64,000 nt of DNA, taken from positions 1-64,000 of the forward strand of contig JBBATK010000011.1 in NCBI GenBank assembly GCA_040398805.1. The letters are read 5' to 3'. The stretch comes from JBBATK01 sp040398805 (GTDB lineage: Bacteria > Bacteroidota > Ignavibacteria > Kapaibacteriales > NICIL-2). Of this stretch, positions 26,746-35,600 are shown piece by piece. Position 1 is the first letter of the stretch, and every line of letters starts with the position of its first letter. A model generated the notes under the pieces. It ran no database searches. It was not told the origin of the DNA and saw nothing but the letters and a program-made list of their open reading frames with translations. The position numbers and the translations under genes are program-made.

Positions 26746-27159
26746 TCAGGCGGCCACCACTTCCCACGCGATCGTGATATCGATACTCGGCGAAAGACTC
26801 TCCTTGACGGGGCATGTCTCCGCTGCCTGATGCAGGACACCCACTTGCTCCACCGTGTATTCGTCATGAAGACGGATGACGACCGGCAAAGCACCTATCC
26901 TTCGCGTCGGTACGGCCGTCATCACCTTCGTCACCTGCGCTTCGCACCATCCCAATTCGAACCCGCGCTTCTTCGCAGCTATACCCATGGTCGTGACCAT
27001 GCAGGAGAGCAACGACGTCGCGCACAAATCCGTCGGAGAGAACGTGGTGCCGTTGCCGAAGTTGTCCTTCGGGGCATCCGTGCTGATGACCGACCCCGAG
27101 GGTTCGTGCGTGCACAAGCATGATAGCGAACCCTTGTAATCGACTCGAATGGAAATCAT
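26746..27159 (-). CDS. OsmC-family hydroperoxide-reducing protein
   Basis: 137 residues, OsmC/Ohr/YhfA-like fold. Two cysteines in the family positions are visible, one in the central helix (DLCATSLLSCM) and one in the following AETCPVKESL loop. They would form the thiol/disulfide pair that reduces peroxides. ATG 27159 is chosen; a TTG ten codons upstream would start within the predicted -7 element. It converges on clpX. Confidence 0.9.
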   Translation of the reverse strand: MISIRVDYKGSLSCLCTHEPSGSVISTDAPKDNFGNGTTFSPTDLCATSLLSCMVTTMGIAAKKRGFELGWCEAQVTKVMTAVPTRRIGALPVVIRLHDEYTVEQVGVLHQAAETCPVKESLSPSIDITIAWEVVAA

Positions 27160-27186
27160 GGGATATTCTCGTGGTGAGTGTGGCGT

Positions 27187-27194
27187 CAAATCTA
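27187..27194 (-). promoter_or_regulatory. -7 promoter element for the OsmC-family gene
   Basis: The minus strand reads TAGATTTG, an exact TAnnTTTG match. Predicted start near 27180, leader ~21 nt. Confidence 0.5.
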
Positions 27195-27330
27195 CCTATA
27201 CTGATGATTCCGCGTGTCTCACCGTGTCATGTGCCGTCGATCGTGCCTCAGCTCCAGAGTAACTCACGAGTCGGCTGGGTGTGAAAGTGAGGAGCTCTCG
27301 TGAAGATTTCGTAACAAAAACGTTTGATTC

Positions 27331-27374
27331 TTGTCAGTATCGGGGTTTCTTGCTAATTTGGACAGAATCCAAAT
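27331..27374 (+). promoter_or_regulatory. Promoter with overlapping palindromic operator for the TonB receptor
   Basis: TTG (27331-27333), a 20-base spacer and TAATTTG (27354-27360) resemble a Bacteroidota -33/-7 promoter. A perfect inverted repeat, ATTTGGA-CAGAA-TCCAAAT (27356-27374), overlaps the -7 and the predicted start. A dimeric repressor bound here would block initiation. The binding protein is unknown; metal-responsive repressors (Fur or DtxR class) are natural candidates for a siderophore receptor, and the MarR gene at 29771-30268 is another. Confidence 0.55.
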
Positions 27375-27387
27375 AAGACAGGCATGA

Positions 27388-27407
27388 GGATGCTCGGAAA
27401 AGCATCC
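27388..27407 (+). other. Hairpin in the 5-prime leader of the TonB receptor mRNA
   Basis: GGATGCT (27388-27394) pairs perfectly with AGCATCC (27401-27407) around CGGAAA. It lies between the predicted transcript start and the ATG. A 12-base palindrome CGACCATGGTCG (27422-27433) then spans the first ATG. No known riboswitch consensus was recognised. Confidence 0.45.
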
Positions 27408-27426
27408 GGAACGTGCACCACCGACC

Positions 27427-29757
27427 ATGGTCGACATGTCCCGACAATCACGAAATACTGCTTTCACTGAAACGAAGGGCAAATCCCGACTGCTTCACGG
27501 TGCATGGTGCCCGCGACCGTTGCGTTTGGCATGTATGCTCATGTGTCTTCTTCACGTGGATGTGCTCGCCGAGGAAGCCGAGGAAGTTGTCCGCGATTCT
27601 GTCGCCGCCATGCAGGAGGTGATGATTGTCGGCTTCCGCGAACGGACGGTTCCGGGTGCAGGAACATATATCAACAACGAGGTGTTGAAAGAACTGAATC
27701 AGCCGGATGTGAATAAGGTTCTACGCACGGTGGCCGGCGTGAACGTGCGGGATGAGGAGGGGTTCGGTTTGCGCCCGAACATCGGGTTACGCGGTACGCC
27801 CGTGAACCGCTGTGCGAAAATCACGTTGATGGAGGATGATGTCCTGATCGCTCCTGCCCCATATACCGATCCCTCGGCGTACTACTTTCCCACACTCTCA
27901 CGCATGGAGGGTATAGAAGTTCTCAAAGGGTCCAGTCAGATCCAGCACGGACCCTACACGATCGGTGGCGCGTTGAATCTCCTGACGACACCGATTCCCG
28001 TGCATTTTCGCGCGCTTGGCGAACTGTCGTACGGAAGCTTCGGCACCAATCGCCAGCGGGTGCTTGTGGGCGCCGGTGGTGAGAGCCTTGATTACTTGTT
28101 GGAAGCCGATCGCATTGCAAGTGCAGGATTCAAGGAGCTCGATAACGGAGCGAATACGGGATTCGACCGGCGCGATGTGATGGCGAAACTCCGATGGCAC
28201 ACGGCTGACAACGCACCTACACAACAATCGTTGACATTGAAAGTGGTGCGATCGACCGAGGACGGTAACGAGTCGTATCTGGGATTGACGTACAAGGACT
28301 ACCTAGACCGTCCCACACGTCGCTATGCGGCGACGCAGAAGGACAAGCTAATGCTTGGACACACGCACGTCGCTCTCAGTCATTCCATTACCGCCACTCC
28401 TGGGTTGAGTTTGCGTACGACCATTTATCATACGCGGACGTTTCGTGATTGGTCCCGGGTCAACTCCATAAACGGTAAGAATGTGATGGCCGTAGTATCA
28501 GACCCCGTGACCCTGGCCAACGAGTACTCGGTGATGACGGGGAGTGCCTCGGGCGCTGTGGAGTTTCAAAGTGCGGTAAGAACATACATCTCACAAGGCG
28601 TCCAGTCATCAGCCGAGTACACTGTCGCCATGGGCGATTATGTCCATCGAATCAAAGGAGGCGTCCGATATCATTACGATGATGCGGACCGATTCAATAC
28701 GCTGTCCTCGTATACCATGAGCTACGGAATCATGACGTTCGATTCCACCAAATCGAAGGGGAGTCTTGAGAACCAGTTCCGCTCTGCTCATACCGCCGCG
28801 GCGTATCTCATGTATTCGATGACCATTGGTTCGTTGACCGTCATGCCGGGCGTTCGTTGGGAAAAAATCGGACTTTCATTGAGAAACTACGGCACGTTTG
28901 ACCCCGAACGTCGTGGCACATCATCAACAACGGCATCCAACGATCTCTCTGTCATTTTGCCCGGCATCGGCGTTACCTACGATCACAGCGAGAACCTGAC
29001 GCTGTTCGCAGGTATCCATAAGGGATTCTCACCACCCGGGATGCCTGGTGTCGTCACGAACGGAGTTCAAGCGGTTTCCGAGACGGCGATCAATTACGAA
29101 CTTGGTGTCAAATTCGGAACTTCAGCAGGAGCCCACGCTGAGGCCGTTGTGTTCCTGAATGACTATGCCAGCATCCTCGGCTCGGACAACGTGTCCGGTG
29201 GAGGTTTCGGAACCGGAAACATCTATAATGCCGGCGCTGCACTGACGAAGGGCGTGGAGATAGGCGGAGGATACGACCTACCGCTGTCCGTGCTCTCGAC
29301 GGATGTCGTCATGCCGGTGACGATGACGTACACGTTCACGGATGCGCGGTTCAGTCAGCAGTTCCAAAGCGCCGGCGGAGACTGGGGGACAGGGGTCATT
29401 CAGGACGGCGATGTGATACCGTTCATCGCACCGCATCAGCTGTCGACGAGTGTCGGACTCCGCACCTCGACTTTGAGCGTGCTCCTTACCGCACGGTATA
29501 CAGGTGCAACGGGAACGAAGCCCCGGCAAGGGACAGTAATCCTTCCCGCCGCGACAACGTCGTACAATGATATCAATACGCTTCCGGCGTTCTGGCAGGC
29601 CGATCTCTCGGCAAGCGTGAAGATCATCGATCGGGTTTCCGTGCTTGCCACAGCGAACAACCTCACGAATACCATGGCGGTCGTCGCCAATCTCCCTCAA
29701 GGATTCCGTCCGCCCATGCCTCGTAGCTTCATGCTCGGGATGAAGTGCGAGTGGTGA
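27427..29757 (+). CDS. FecA-like TonB-dependent outer-membrane receptor
   Basis: 776 residues. An N-terminal signal segment (hydrophobic ~residues 33-47) is followed by a short linker with a possible TonB box (EVMIVGFRE), a plug domain (~70-190) containing NIGLRGTPV, KITLMEDDVLIAPAPY and IEVLKGSSQIQHGP, and a beta-barrel to the C-terminal aromatic (KCEW). The plug resembles COG4772 ferric-dicitrate/siderophore receptors. No N-terminal signalling (STN) or carboxypeptidase-like domain is present, so it differs from the SusC-type protein at 54670. The start is uncertain: ATG 27427 or 27436. Iron-complex import is inferred from family and promoter context. Confidence 0.87.
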   Translation: MVDMSRQSRNTAFTETKGKSRLLHGAWCPRPLRLACMLMCLLHVDVLAEEAEEVVRDSVAAMQEVMIVGFRERTVPGAGTYINNEVLKELNQPDVNKVLRTVAGVNVRDEEGFGLRPNIGLRGTPVNRCAKITLMEDDVLIAPAPYTDPSAYYFPTLSRMEGIEVLKGSSQIQHGPYTIGGALNLLTTPIPVHFRALGELSYGSFGTNRQRVLVGAGGESLDYLLEADRIASAGFKELDNGANTGFDRRDVMAKLRWHTADNAPTQQSLTLKVVRSTEDGNESYLGLTYKDYLDRPTRRYAATQKDKLMLGHTHVALSHSITATPGLSLRTTIYHTRTFRDWSRVNSINGKNVMAVVSDPVTLANEYSVMTGSASGAVEFQSAVRTYISQGVQSSAEYTVAMGDYVHRIKGGVRYHYDDADRFNTLSSYTMSYGIMTFDSTKSKGSLENQFRSAHTAAAYLMYSMTIGSLTVMPGVRWEKIGLSLRNYGTFDPERRGTSSTTASNDLSVILPGIGVTYDHSENLTLFAGIHKGFSPPGMPGVVTNGVQAVSETAINYELGVKFGTSAGAHAEAVVFLNDYASILGSDNVSGGGFGTGNIYNAGAALTKGVEIGGGYDLPLSVLSTDVVMPVTMTYTFTDARFSQQFQSAGGDWGTGVIQDGDVIPFIAPHQLSTSVGLRTSTLSVLLTARYTGATGTKPRQGTVILPAATTSYNDINTLPAFWQADLSASVKIIDRVSVLATANNLTNTMAVVANLPQGFRPPMPRSFMLGMKCEW

Positions 29758-29770
29758 TCTGTGAGGAGCC

Positions 29771-30268
29771 TCAGCCCGTCGAGTCGTTGCGGTTATCGTC
29801 CAATCGAGGCATTTCCACGGCTGTGAGACGAACGCACATGGCGGAGAAGTCCTGCATCTCTTGGTGAGTGAACGCCTCGGTAAGAGCCATCATCAGGGTG
29901 CGGAACCGTTTGTCTATCTCGCCCAGGGTCCGGCGTCCCTCCTCCGTTATCGCGTGCAAAGCAACACGCCGGTCGGTATCGGCCGCTCGTCGTGTCACAT
30001 ATCCGTGTTTGATCATGGTGTTGATCGATCGCGTGACGTCGACGCTTTTCTCCACGATCGCCTGCACCAGATCCGAGTGGGTGAGCTCTTTTTTGCCCGA
30101 GTGGTGGAGAACGCGCAAGAGGTTGTACTGTGCGCCCGTCAGACCGAACGGACTGCATGCCTCGTCGAGCTTGGCCTTGATGAACGCGTTGGCCGTGCTG
30201 AGATTGATGATGAGATCCACGACCGGGTTCCGAGGACGGCCGGGTGTTTCTTCGCCGGATGTTGACAT
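29771..30268 (-). CDS. MarR-family transcriptional regulator
   Basis: 165 residues with a winged helix-turn-helix: recognition region TRSINTMIKHGYVTRR and the wing DTDRRVALHAITEEG, flanked by dimerisation helices. ATG 30268 has GAAGGTG upstream. It converges on the TonB receptor gene (13 bases between stops) and diverges from the PD40 gene, so its nearest regulatory target region is 30269-30357. The ligand cannot be inferred. Confidence 0.9.
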   Translation of the reverse strand: MSTSGEETPGRPRNPVVDLIINLSTANAFIKAKLDEACSPFGLTGAQYNLLRVLHHSGKKELTHSDLVQAIVEKSVDVTRSINTMIKHGYVTRRAADTDRRVALHAITEEGRRTLGEIDKRFRTLMMALTEAFTHQEMQDFSAMCVRLTAVEMPRLDDNRNDSTG

Positions 30269-30282
30269 GACTTCACCTTCCG

Positions 30283-30311
30283 TTGTGTTCCTGACAAAGC
30301 TCGTATTTTTG
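30283..30311 (+). promoter_or_regulatory. -33/-7 promoter of the PD40 protein gene
   Basis: TTG at 30283-30285, an 18-base spacer and TATTTTTG at 30304-30311 (exact TAnnTTTG). Predicted start near 30318, ~40 nt before the ATG. It overlaps the upstream region of the divergent MarR gene, which could autoregulate here. Confidence 0.6.
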
Positions 30312-30357
30312 ACGACATGACAACATAGCAAAGCACCACCACATCTTCACTACCGCC

Positions 30358-31410
30358 ATGTCCATCCGCTGTTTTTCCCTTATCTGCCTCGTGCTCGCGA
30401 TTCATCAAGCCCCGCTGGCGGCACAAAGCGTGCGTATCGCCGACTCCTTGCTGAACGGTCGGGAGAAACATCTCAGAAACCTCCGACAATTGACCAAGAG
30501 CGGTGAGAATGCGGAGGCATATCTCTCGTTCGACGAAAAGCGACTGGTGTACCAAGCGCACGTGGGCGATTCCGCCTGCGATCAGATCTATACCATGAAG
30601 CTGGATGGCTCTCGGAACCGACTGGTGAGCACAGGCAAAGGGCGCACGACCTGCGCATACTATTTGCCGAACGGCAGTATCATCTATGCAAGCACCCATG
30701 CGGCCTCTGCGCAATGTCCCGCCAAGCCCGACATGTCCAAGGGATACGTGTGGCCGTTGTATTCCGACTACGACATCTACGAATGCAAGCCCGACGGCTC
30801 GGGCGTGAAGCCCATCGTTAGCGGTCCGGGATACGACGCCGAGGCGACGGTGAGTCCGCGAGGGAACCGCATCGTGTTCACGTCCACCCGTGATGGCGAT
30901 ATCGAGCTGTACTCATGCGACCTCAAAGGCAAGGATGTGAAGCGCCTGACGAACCATTTCGGATACGACGGCGGGGCTTTCTTCAGCAACGACGGTAAGA
31001 GAATCGTCTTCCGTGCATCGTCGCCCAAGGGTAAGGACTCCGTCGAATTCTCCGATCTCTTGCGTCAGAACCTTGTGCGTCCGCGCGCCCTCGACATCTA
31101 TGTGATGAACGCCGACGGCACGGAACGTAAGCAATTGACCAACAATGGCAAGGCGAACTTCGCCCCCTTCTTTCATCCGGACGGCAAGCGCATCATCTTC
31201 AGCTCGAACATGGGCGATTCCAAGGGTCGGAACTTCGACCTCTGGATGATCAACATCGATGGGACGGGGCTTGAGCAGATAACCTTCTACGAGCAGTTCG
31301 ACGGTTTTCCCATGTTCACCCGCGATGGTAAGAAACTGGTTTTCTGTTCCAATCGCTTCAATTCCCAGCCCGGCGATACCAATGTTTTTGTCTGCGACTG
31401 GGTAGACTAA
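30358..31410 (+). CDS. Exported TolB-like PD40 beta-propeller protein
   Basis: 350 residues. A cleavable signal peptide (hydrophobic residues ~5-20, ending LAAQS) precedes a propeller of WD40-like PD40 blades. Repeated blade signatures include SPRGNRIVFTS, SNDGKRIVFRAS, HPDGKRIIFSS and TRDGKKLVFCS. Such periplasmic propellers bind proteins or peptidoglycan; many TolB relatives in Bacteroidota are annotated as translocation proteins. No Pal or TolR genes adjoin it, so a true Tol role is not supported. It contains several Cys residues that could form disulfides. Confidence 0.87.
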   Translation: MSIRCFSLICLVLAIHQAPLAAQSVRIADSLLNGREKHLRNLRQLTKSGENAEAYLSFDEKRLVYQAHVGDSACDQIYTMKLDGSRNRLVSTGKGRTTCAYYLPNGSIIYASTHAASAQCPAKPDMSKGYVWPLYSDYDIYECKPDGSGVKPIVSGPGYDAEATVSPRGNRIVFTSTRDGDIELYSCDLKGKDVKRLTNHFGYDGGAFFSNDGKRIVFRASSPKGKDSVEFSDLLRQNLVRPRALDIYVMNADGTERKQLTNNGKANFAPFFHPDGKRIIFSSNMGDSKGRNFDLWMINIDGTGLEQITFYEQFDGFPMFTRDGKKLVFCSNRFNSQPGDTNVFVCDWVD

Positions 31411-31546
31411 GAATCAGCGGAATACGTCGGTCGCATGGGGTCTTTGAAGGTGAATGCCCCCATCGTATTTTCGCCGGTCGGTTCACCGCTTGGTTCCATC
31501 GGCACATTGCCGATACCTCTACAACGTAACAATCGGAGATCAAGGT

Positions 31547-32533
31547 ATGTACGGAAATGTCAGCATCATCGACAAGCCGACCGGCGATAACCGGTACGAC
31601 GAGGATCCGATCCTCCTTGCAGAGTTTCAAGACAAGATCGATCGCGGAGAGAAAATCGAACCGCAGGATTGGATGCCGCGCGAATATCGCCGTCAGCTTA
31701 TCCGCATGATCGAACAGCATGCGCACTCCGAGATCATCGGCGCGTTGCCCGAAGGAACATGGATCACCCGCGCGCCGGGATTCCGACGTCGCATGGCACT
31801 GCTCTCCAAGGTGCAGGACGAAATCGGCCACGGACACTTGCTGTATTCGGCGGCGGAAACCTTGGGCAAGCCGCGTGAGCAGATGCTTAACGACCTTCTC
31901 GTAGGAAAATCGAAATACTGCAACATCTTCAACTATCCCGCAGTCACGTGGGCTGATACCGCGGTCATCGCGTGGCTGGTGGATGCTGCCGCCATCATCA
32001 ATCAGGTGATCAATTCCAAGGGGTCGTACGGACCGTACTGCCGCGCTCTCGAGCGCATCTGCACGGAGGAGTCCTTCCACCTGAAATACGGTCACGATAA
32101 CGTGGTGACGCTTGCTACGGGAACACCGGTACAGCGCGAAATGGTCCAAGCCGCTCTCAACCGCTGGTGGCGCCCGCTCATGCACTTCTTCGGTCCGCCG
32201 GACGTGATGAGCGAGCATACGAAAATCCTCATGCGATGGAAAGTGAAGATGGCGACCAACGACGACATGCGACAGCAGTTCTTCGACAGCTATGTGCCGA
32301 AGATCTGGGAATTGGGTCTGACCATTCCCGATCCCGAGTTGCGCAAGAACGAGGAAACCGGTGTTTGGGAATTCGGCGATCCGGATTGGGACGAATTCTA
32401 CCGTGTCATCGCGGGCAACGGACCGTGCAACGCCGAGCGTCTGGCTGTTCGCAAATGGGTCGAAGAAAGCGGTGCTTGGGTCCGTAAGGCAGTCCTGAAG
32501 CCCGATGCACGCTACGTTGTGCCGCTGTCATAA
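31547..32533 (+). CDS. paaA: PaaA-like phenylacetyl-CoA epoxidase catalytic subunit, orphan
   Basis: 328 residues of the ferritin-like di-iron class. Ligand motifs are visible: EQHAHSE early, QDEIGHGH (ExxH) and EESFHLKYGH (ExxH) later, in the PaaA order. PaaA hydroxylates (epoxidises) the ring of phenylacetyl-CoA using O2, normally as part of PaaABCDE. It is about 20 residues longer than E. coli PaaA. ATG 31547 is preceded by GGAG and AAGG. No paaB, C, D, E or downstream paa genes are present, and it is followed by a terminator, so the redox partner or the substrate may differ. Confidence 0.85.
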   Translation: MYGNVSIIDKPTGDNRYDEDPILLAEFQDKIDRGEKIEPQDWMPREYRRQLIRMIEQHAHSEIIGALPEGTWITRAPGFRRRMALLSKVQDEIGHGHLLYSAAETLGKPREQMLNDLLVGKSKYCNIFNYPAVTWADTAVIAWLVDAAAIINQVINSKGSYGPYCRALERICTEESFHLKYGHDNVVTLATGTPVQREMVQAALNRWWRPLMHFFGPPDVMSEHTKILMRWKVKMATNDDMRQQFFDSYVPKIWELGLTIPDPELRKNEETGVWEFGDPDWDEFYRVIAGNGPCNAERLAVRKWVEESGAWVRKAVLKPDARYVVPLS

Positions 32534-32627
32534 AGACGTGATCGCGTCCGTCTTGCACGGAAGATCAGGAAGCGGTTTCGATCGGCGCAGCGACGAACGT
32601 TCTGAAAAGAAAAAAGGTTCTGAAAAG

Positions 32628-32659
32628 AAAAGGGATACCGTGAACGGTATCCCTTTTTT
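32628..32659. terminator. Bidirectional terminator between paaA and the metalloprotease
   Basis: A 13-bp stem AAAAGGGATACCG (32628-32640) and CGGTATCCCTTTT (32645-32657) with a TGAA loop is followed by T on the plus strand and preceded by an A-rich run, so it can serve both convergent genes. A 15-base direct repeat (GTTCTGAAAAGAAAA at 32599 and 32617) sits on its left flank. Confidence 0.9.
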
Positions 32660-32682
32660 CTTGACGTTTCCGCGGTTAGCGG

Positions 32683-35600
32683 TCACCGCACGATGTTCAG
32701 GATAAGGTCCTGCGATGCACCGCCCGACGAGCATTTCACGACATAGACACCGGAGGGGTAGTCGCCGATAGGCAGTCGAAGAACGGCATCGGGCGCAAGA
32801 TGGTCGTGCGATGCCGTCATGAGTTCCCGTCCGAGCATGTCCCGGAGTGTCACGCGAAGGTTGTCCGCTCCCCGGACCCTCAGGAGAATATCGGTGGATG
32901 CGGGATTGGGACTGATGCTGCACTCAAAGAGCGCATCGTGCGCGGATACGGAGCTGAGCGGCATGACGACGACGCGTTTCGAGACCGTGGTCACGCACCC
33001 GTCGGTTGTCGTGTACGTGAACCGGATGGACAATGCGGTATCCGACGGTGCCCAGCGCGTGTTGACGCTCCACGGCATGGAGCCCGGCCACATAAGGGTG
33101 CCCGAGGGAGTCATCCATGAATGCATGCCGTTGAGCGGGGTATTGCTCGAATACATGACGGTGTCACCGGGCTTGACGGTGTCGGGTCCGATGATCACCG
33201 GTGTGAACAGACGCACGGGAATGGACGTGGTCCTCCATGTCGGGGACTTGGAAAAGACCGCACCCATGACGACGGTGTCGATACGACGTGCCTCGCGCGC
33301 CGTGGTGCCTGATCCCTCGTCCATGTGCCACGACCCAAGAAGGTTTGGATGCCGATCGATTCGCTCGTTCATGTTGCGGACGATTTCCTCCGGGGTGCGC
33401 ACTCTGTTCCACACGCGGAACTCACGCATGCTGCCCTTCACGAAACTGCCGCCGCCGGCTTGCTGACCGATCCGGAGCTGTTGAAGAGCCGTGACCGGCA
33501 TGGCACGTTCTTCCGACACCTGAAGTCGACCGTCCAGATAGATGGCCTTGAATCCCGATCCGTCGCTCACGAGCGCCACGTGCGTCCACTTGTTCATGGA
33601 CGTCGAATAATCGCCCACCAGACGTCCGCCAGCACCGATATTCCCGAAATCCCAATAGATCTTCCGATCGCTCCACGGCACGTGCGCCTGACAGCGATTA
33701 TTGACATCGTCCTTGGTGCCGATGGCGAAAGCCGATGAGGTGCGCACATCCGCAGAGTCCACCCGTTGCCACCATTCCACGGTGATCGCGCTTCCGGACG
33801 GGAAGGTGAAATCGGTGACCGTGGCTCCGATAGAACCGTCGAAGGCGACGGTGTTCGAGCCGCACGAGCTGTCCGTGATGAATGACCGCACGGCCGACCA
33901 CGGTCCGGTGACCAGCGAGTTCACTGCGCGCGCCCGCCAATGGTACGTGGTGCGCGGTGCCAGTCCCAGAGCGGTTTCCACGGTGCCGAAGGCATTGCTC
34001 GTGGCATGGACGATAGTGGAGAAGTCTGAGGACGTTGCAACCTGGACTTCATATGAAGAGGCCGACGTGACCGGCGTCCATCTCAACTCGGGCTGAGGGA
34101 AGACGGCTATGCCCTTATCTGCGGGCGATACCAGTTGCAGCGCGGGCAGAGAGGTCGTGGACGGACAATTGATCGGTGCGTCGGAGGCGATGCGTGCTGC
34201 CTTGCGAGACACATAGCCCGCAGCCGCGATGTATCCTTGGTCCGCCACGATAGTATCGTTCAGCGGCTCGTTCAAACGATAGTAGGTTGCCAGGTTCTTC
34301 GTCCCGGGATCCATGTTCTTGGCCATCGATCCGTAAATCTCTTCCTGTGTCCGCACGACGTTCCACACGCGGAAGTCATCGATCTTCCCGAAGTGGGAAA
34401 GTCCGAGGATGAGACCGGTGAGGTTCTTCGGATCATCGGCGACCTCCGATGAGGCGACGAGTCTGCCATCCAGATAGATGGCCTTGAACGAGGTGCCGTT
34501 CGACACCACCGCCACGTGCGTCCACTTGTCCAAGTACGGCTTGTAATCCGTCGAGATACGCCCCGACGTGTTGATGTTGCCATAATCCCAGTAGATGTTC
34601 CCATCCCTGAACGGAGCGTGAATCAGGAACCGATTCGTGGCATCGTCGGCGCCGGCACGCAATGCCGCATTCTGCGAACCAAGATTTGCGGTAGCGACAT
34701 AATTCCAGAATTCCACGGTCACAGCCCCGCCGCTCTTCCACTCGAATGTCGGCGCAGTCAGTTTGTCCGATGCTTGGGTGAAGTTCAAGGTGTTTCCTGC
34801 GCAACTCGTTCCCAGCGTAAAGGGGTGCACGGCACTCCACGGCGTCGTGTTGTTGAAGTTGAATGCACGTACCCGCCAGCAATAGTTCTGACGGAAGGTC
34901 AGAGAGAGCGCGATGGGCGTCTCCTCGTCCACCACATAGTTGCGTACCACGTTGTTCATGTCCGTGCCCTGCGATATCTGGACTTGATACCACTGTGCTC
35001 CGCGCGGCTTCGACCAGACGAAACGTGTGGGATTGGGAACGGACTTGGCGCCGGACTCCGGGATAAGCGCACGCGGACCTTGCAAGGAATCGTAACGCTC
35101 ATAGCGGCGCGGTGTGGCGCTCGCACCTCGCGTACTCACAGAATTGACGCTCTGCCGGATGGCGTTCACGAAATACGTATACGTCGTGTCGTTCATCACC
35201 TTGTCGTCCACATAGCTCAGGATACCCGAAGGGACGGTGGCCACATCCGTCGGTGTTCCGGAAGCAGTCATGCGAGTGATCTTGTAGCCCGTGATGTCGG
35301 ACGTCAACGACGCTCCCCACCACAGCAGTACCGCGTCGGGAACGCCCTGTGCGCGTATGCCGGTAGGCGGTGAGATGCCGCCGTTATGATTGAAGGTGCG
35401 ACCAAGCGTATCGTTCGCAGGATTACGGTCGGCGACAGTCCCGAGTATCCGTCCTATCATGAGAATCTGGCCCGGAGGCAGTGCCTTAATATCAGGAAAC
35501 GGTATCTGAACCTCTTTGTTCATTTCAAGAAAGGGAACGGTGACGATGCGCGAGTACACGACGTCTCCGCTGGCACGCCAGATCATCTCGAGCTGCACGT

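Noticed and set aside
27361..27426. Cobalamin or TPP riboswitch in the TonB receptor leader
   Set aside because: Only a simple hairpin is present. The conserved boxes of these riboswitches are absent and the leader is too short.
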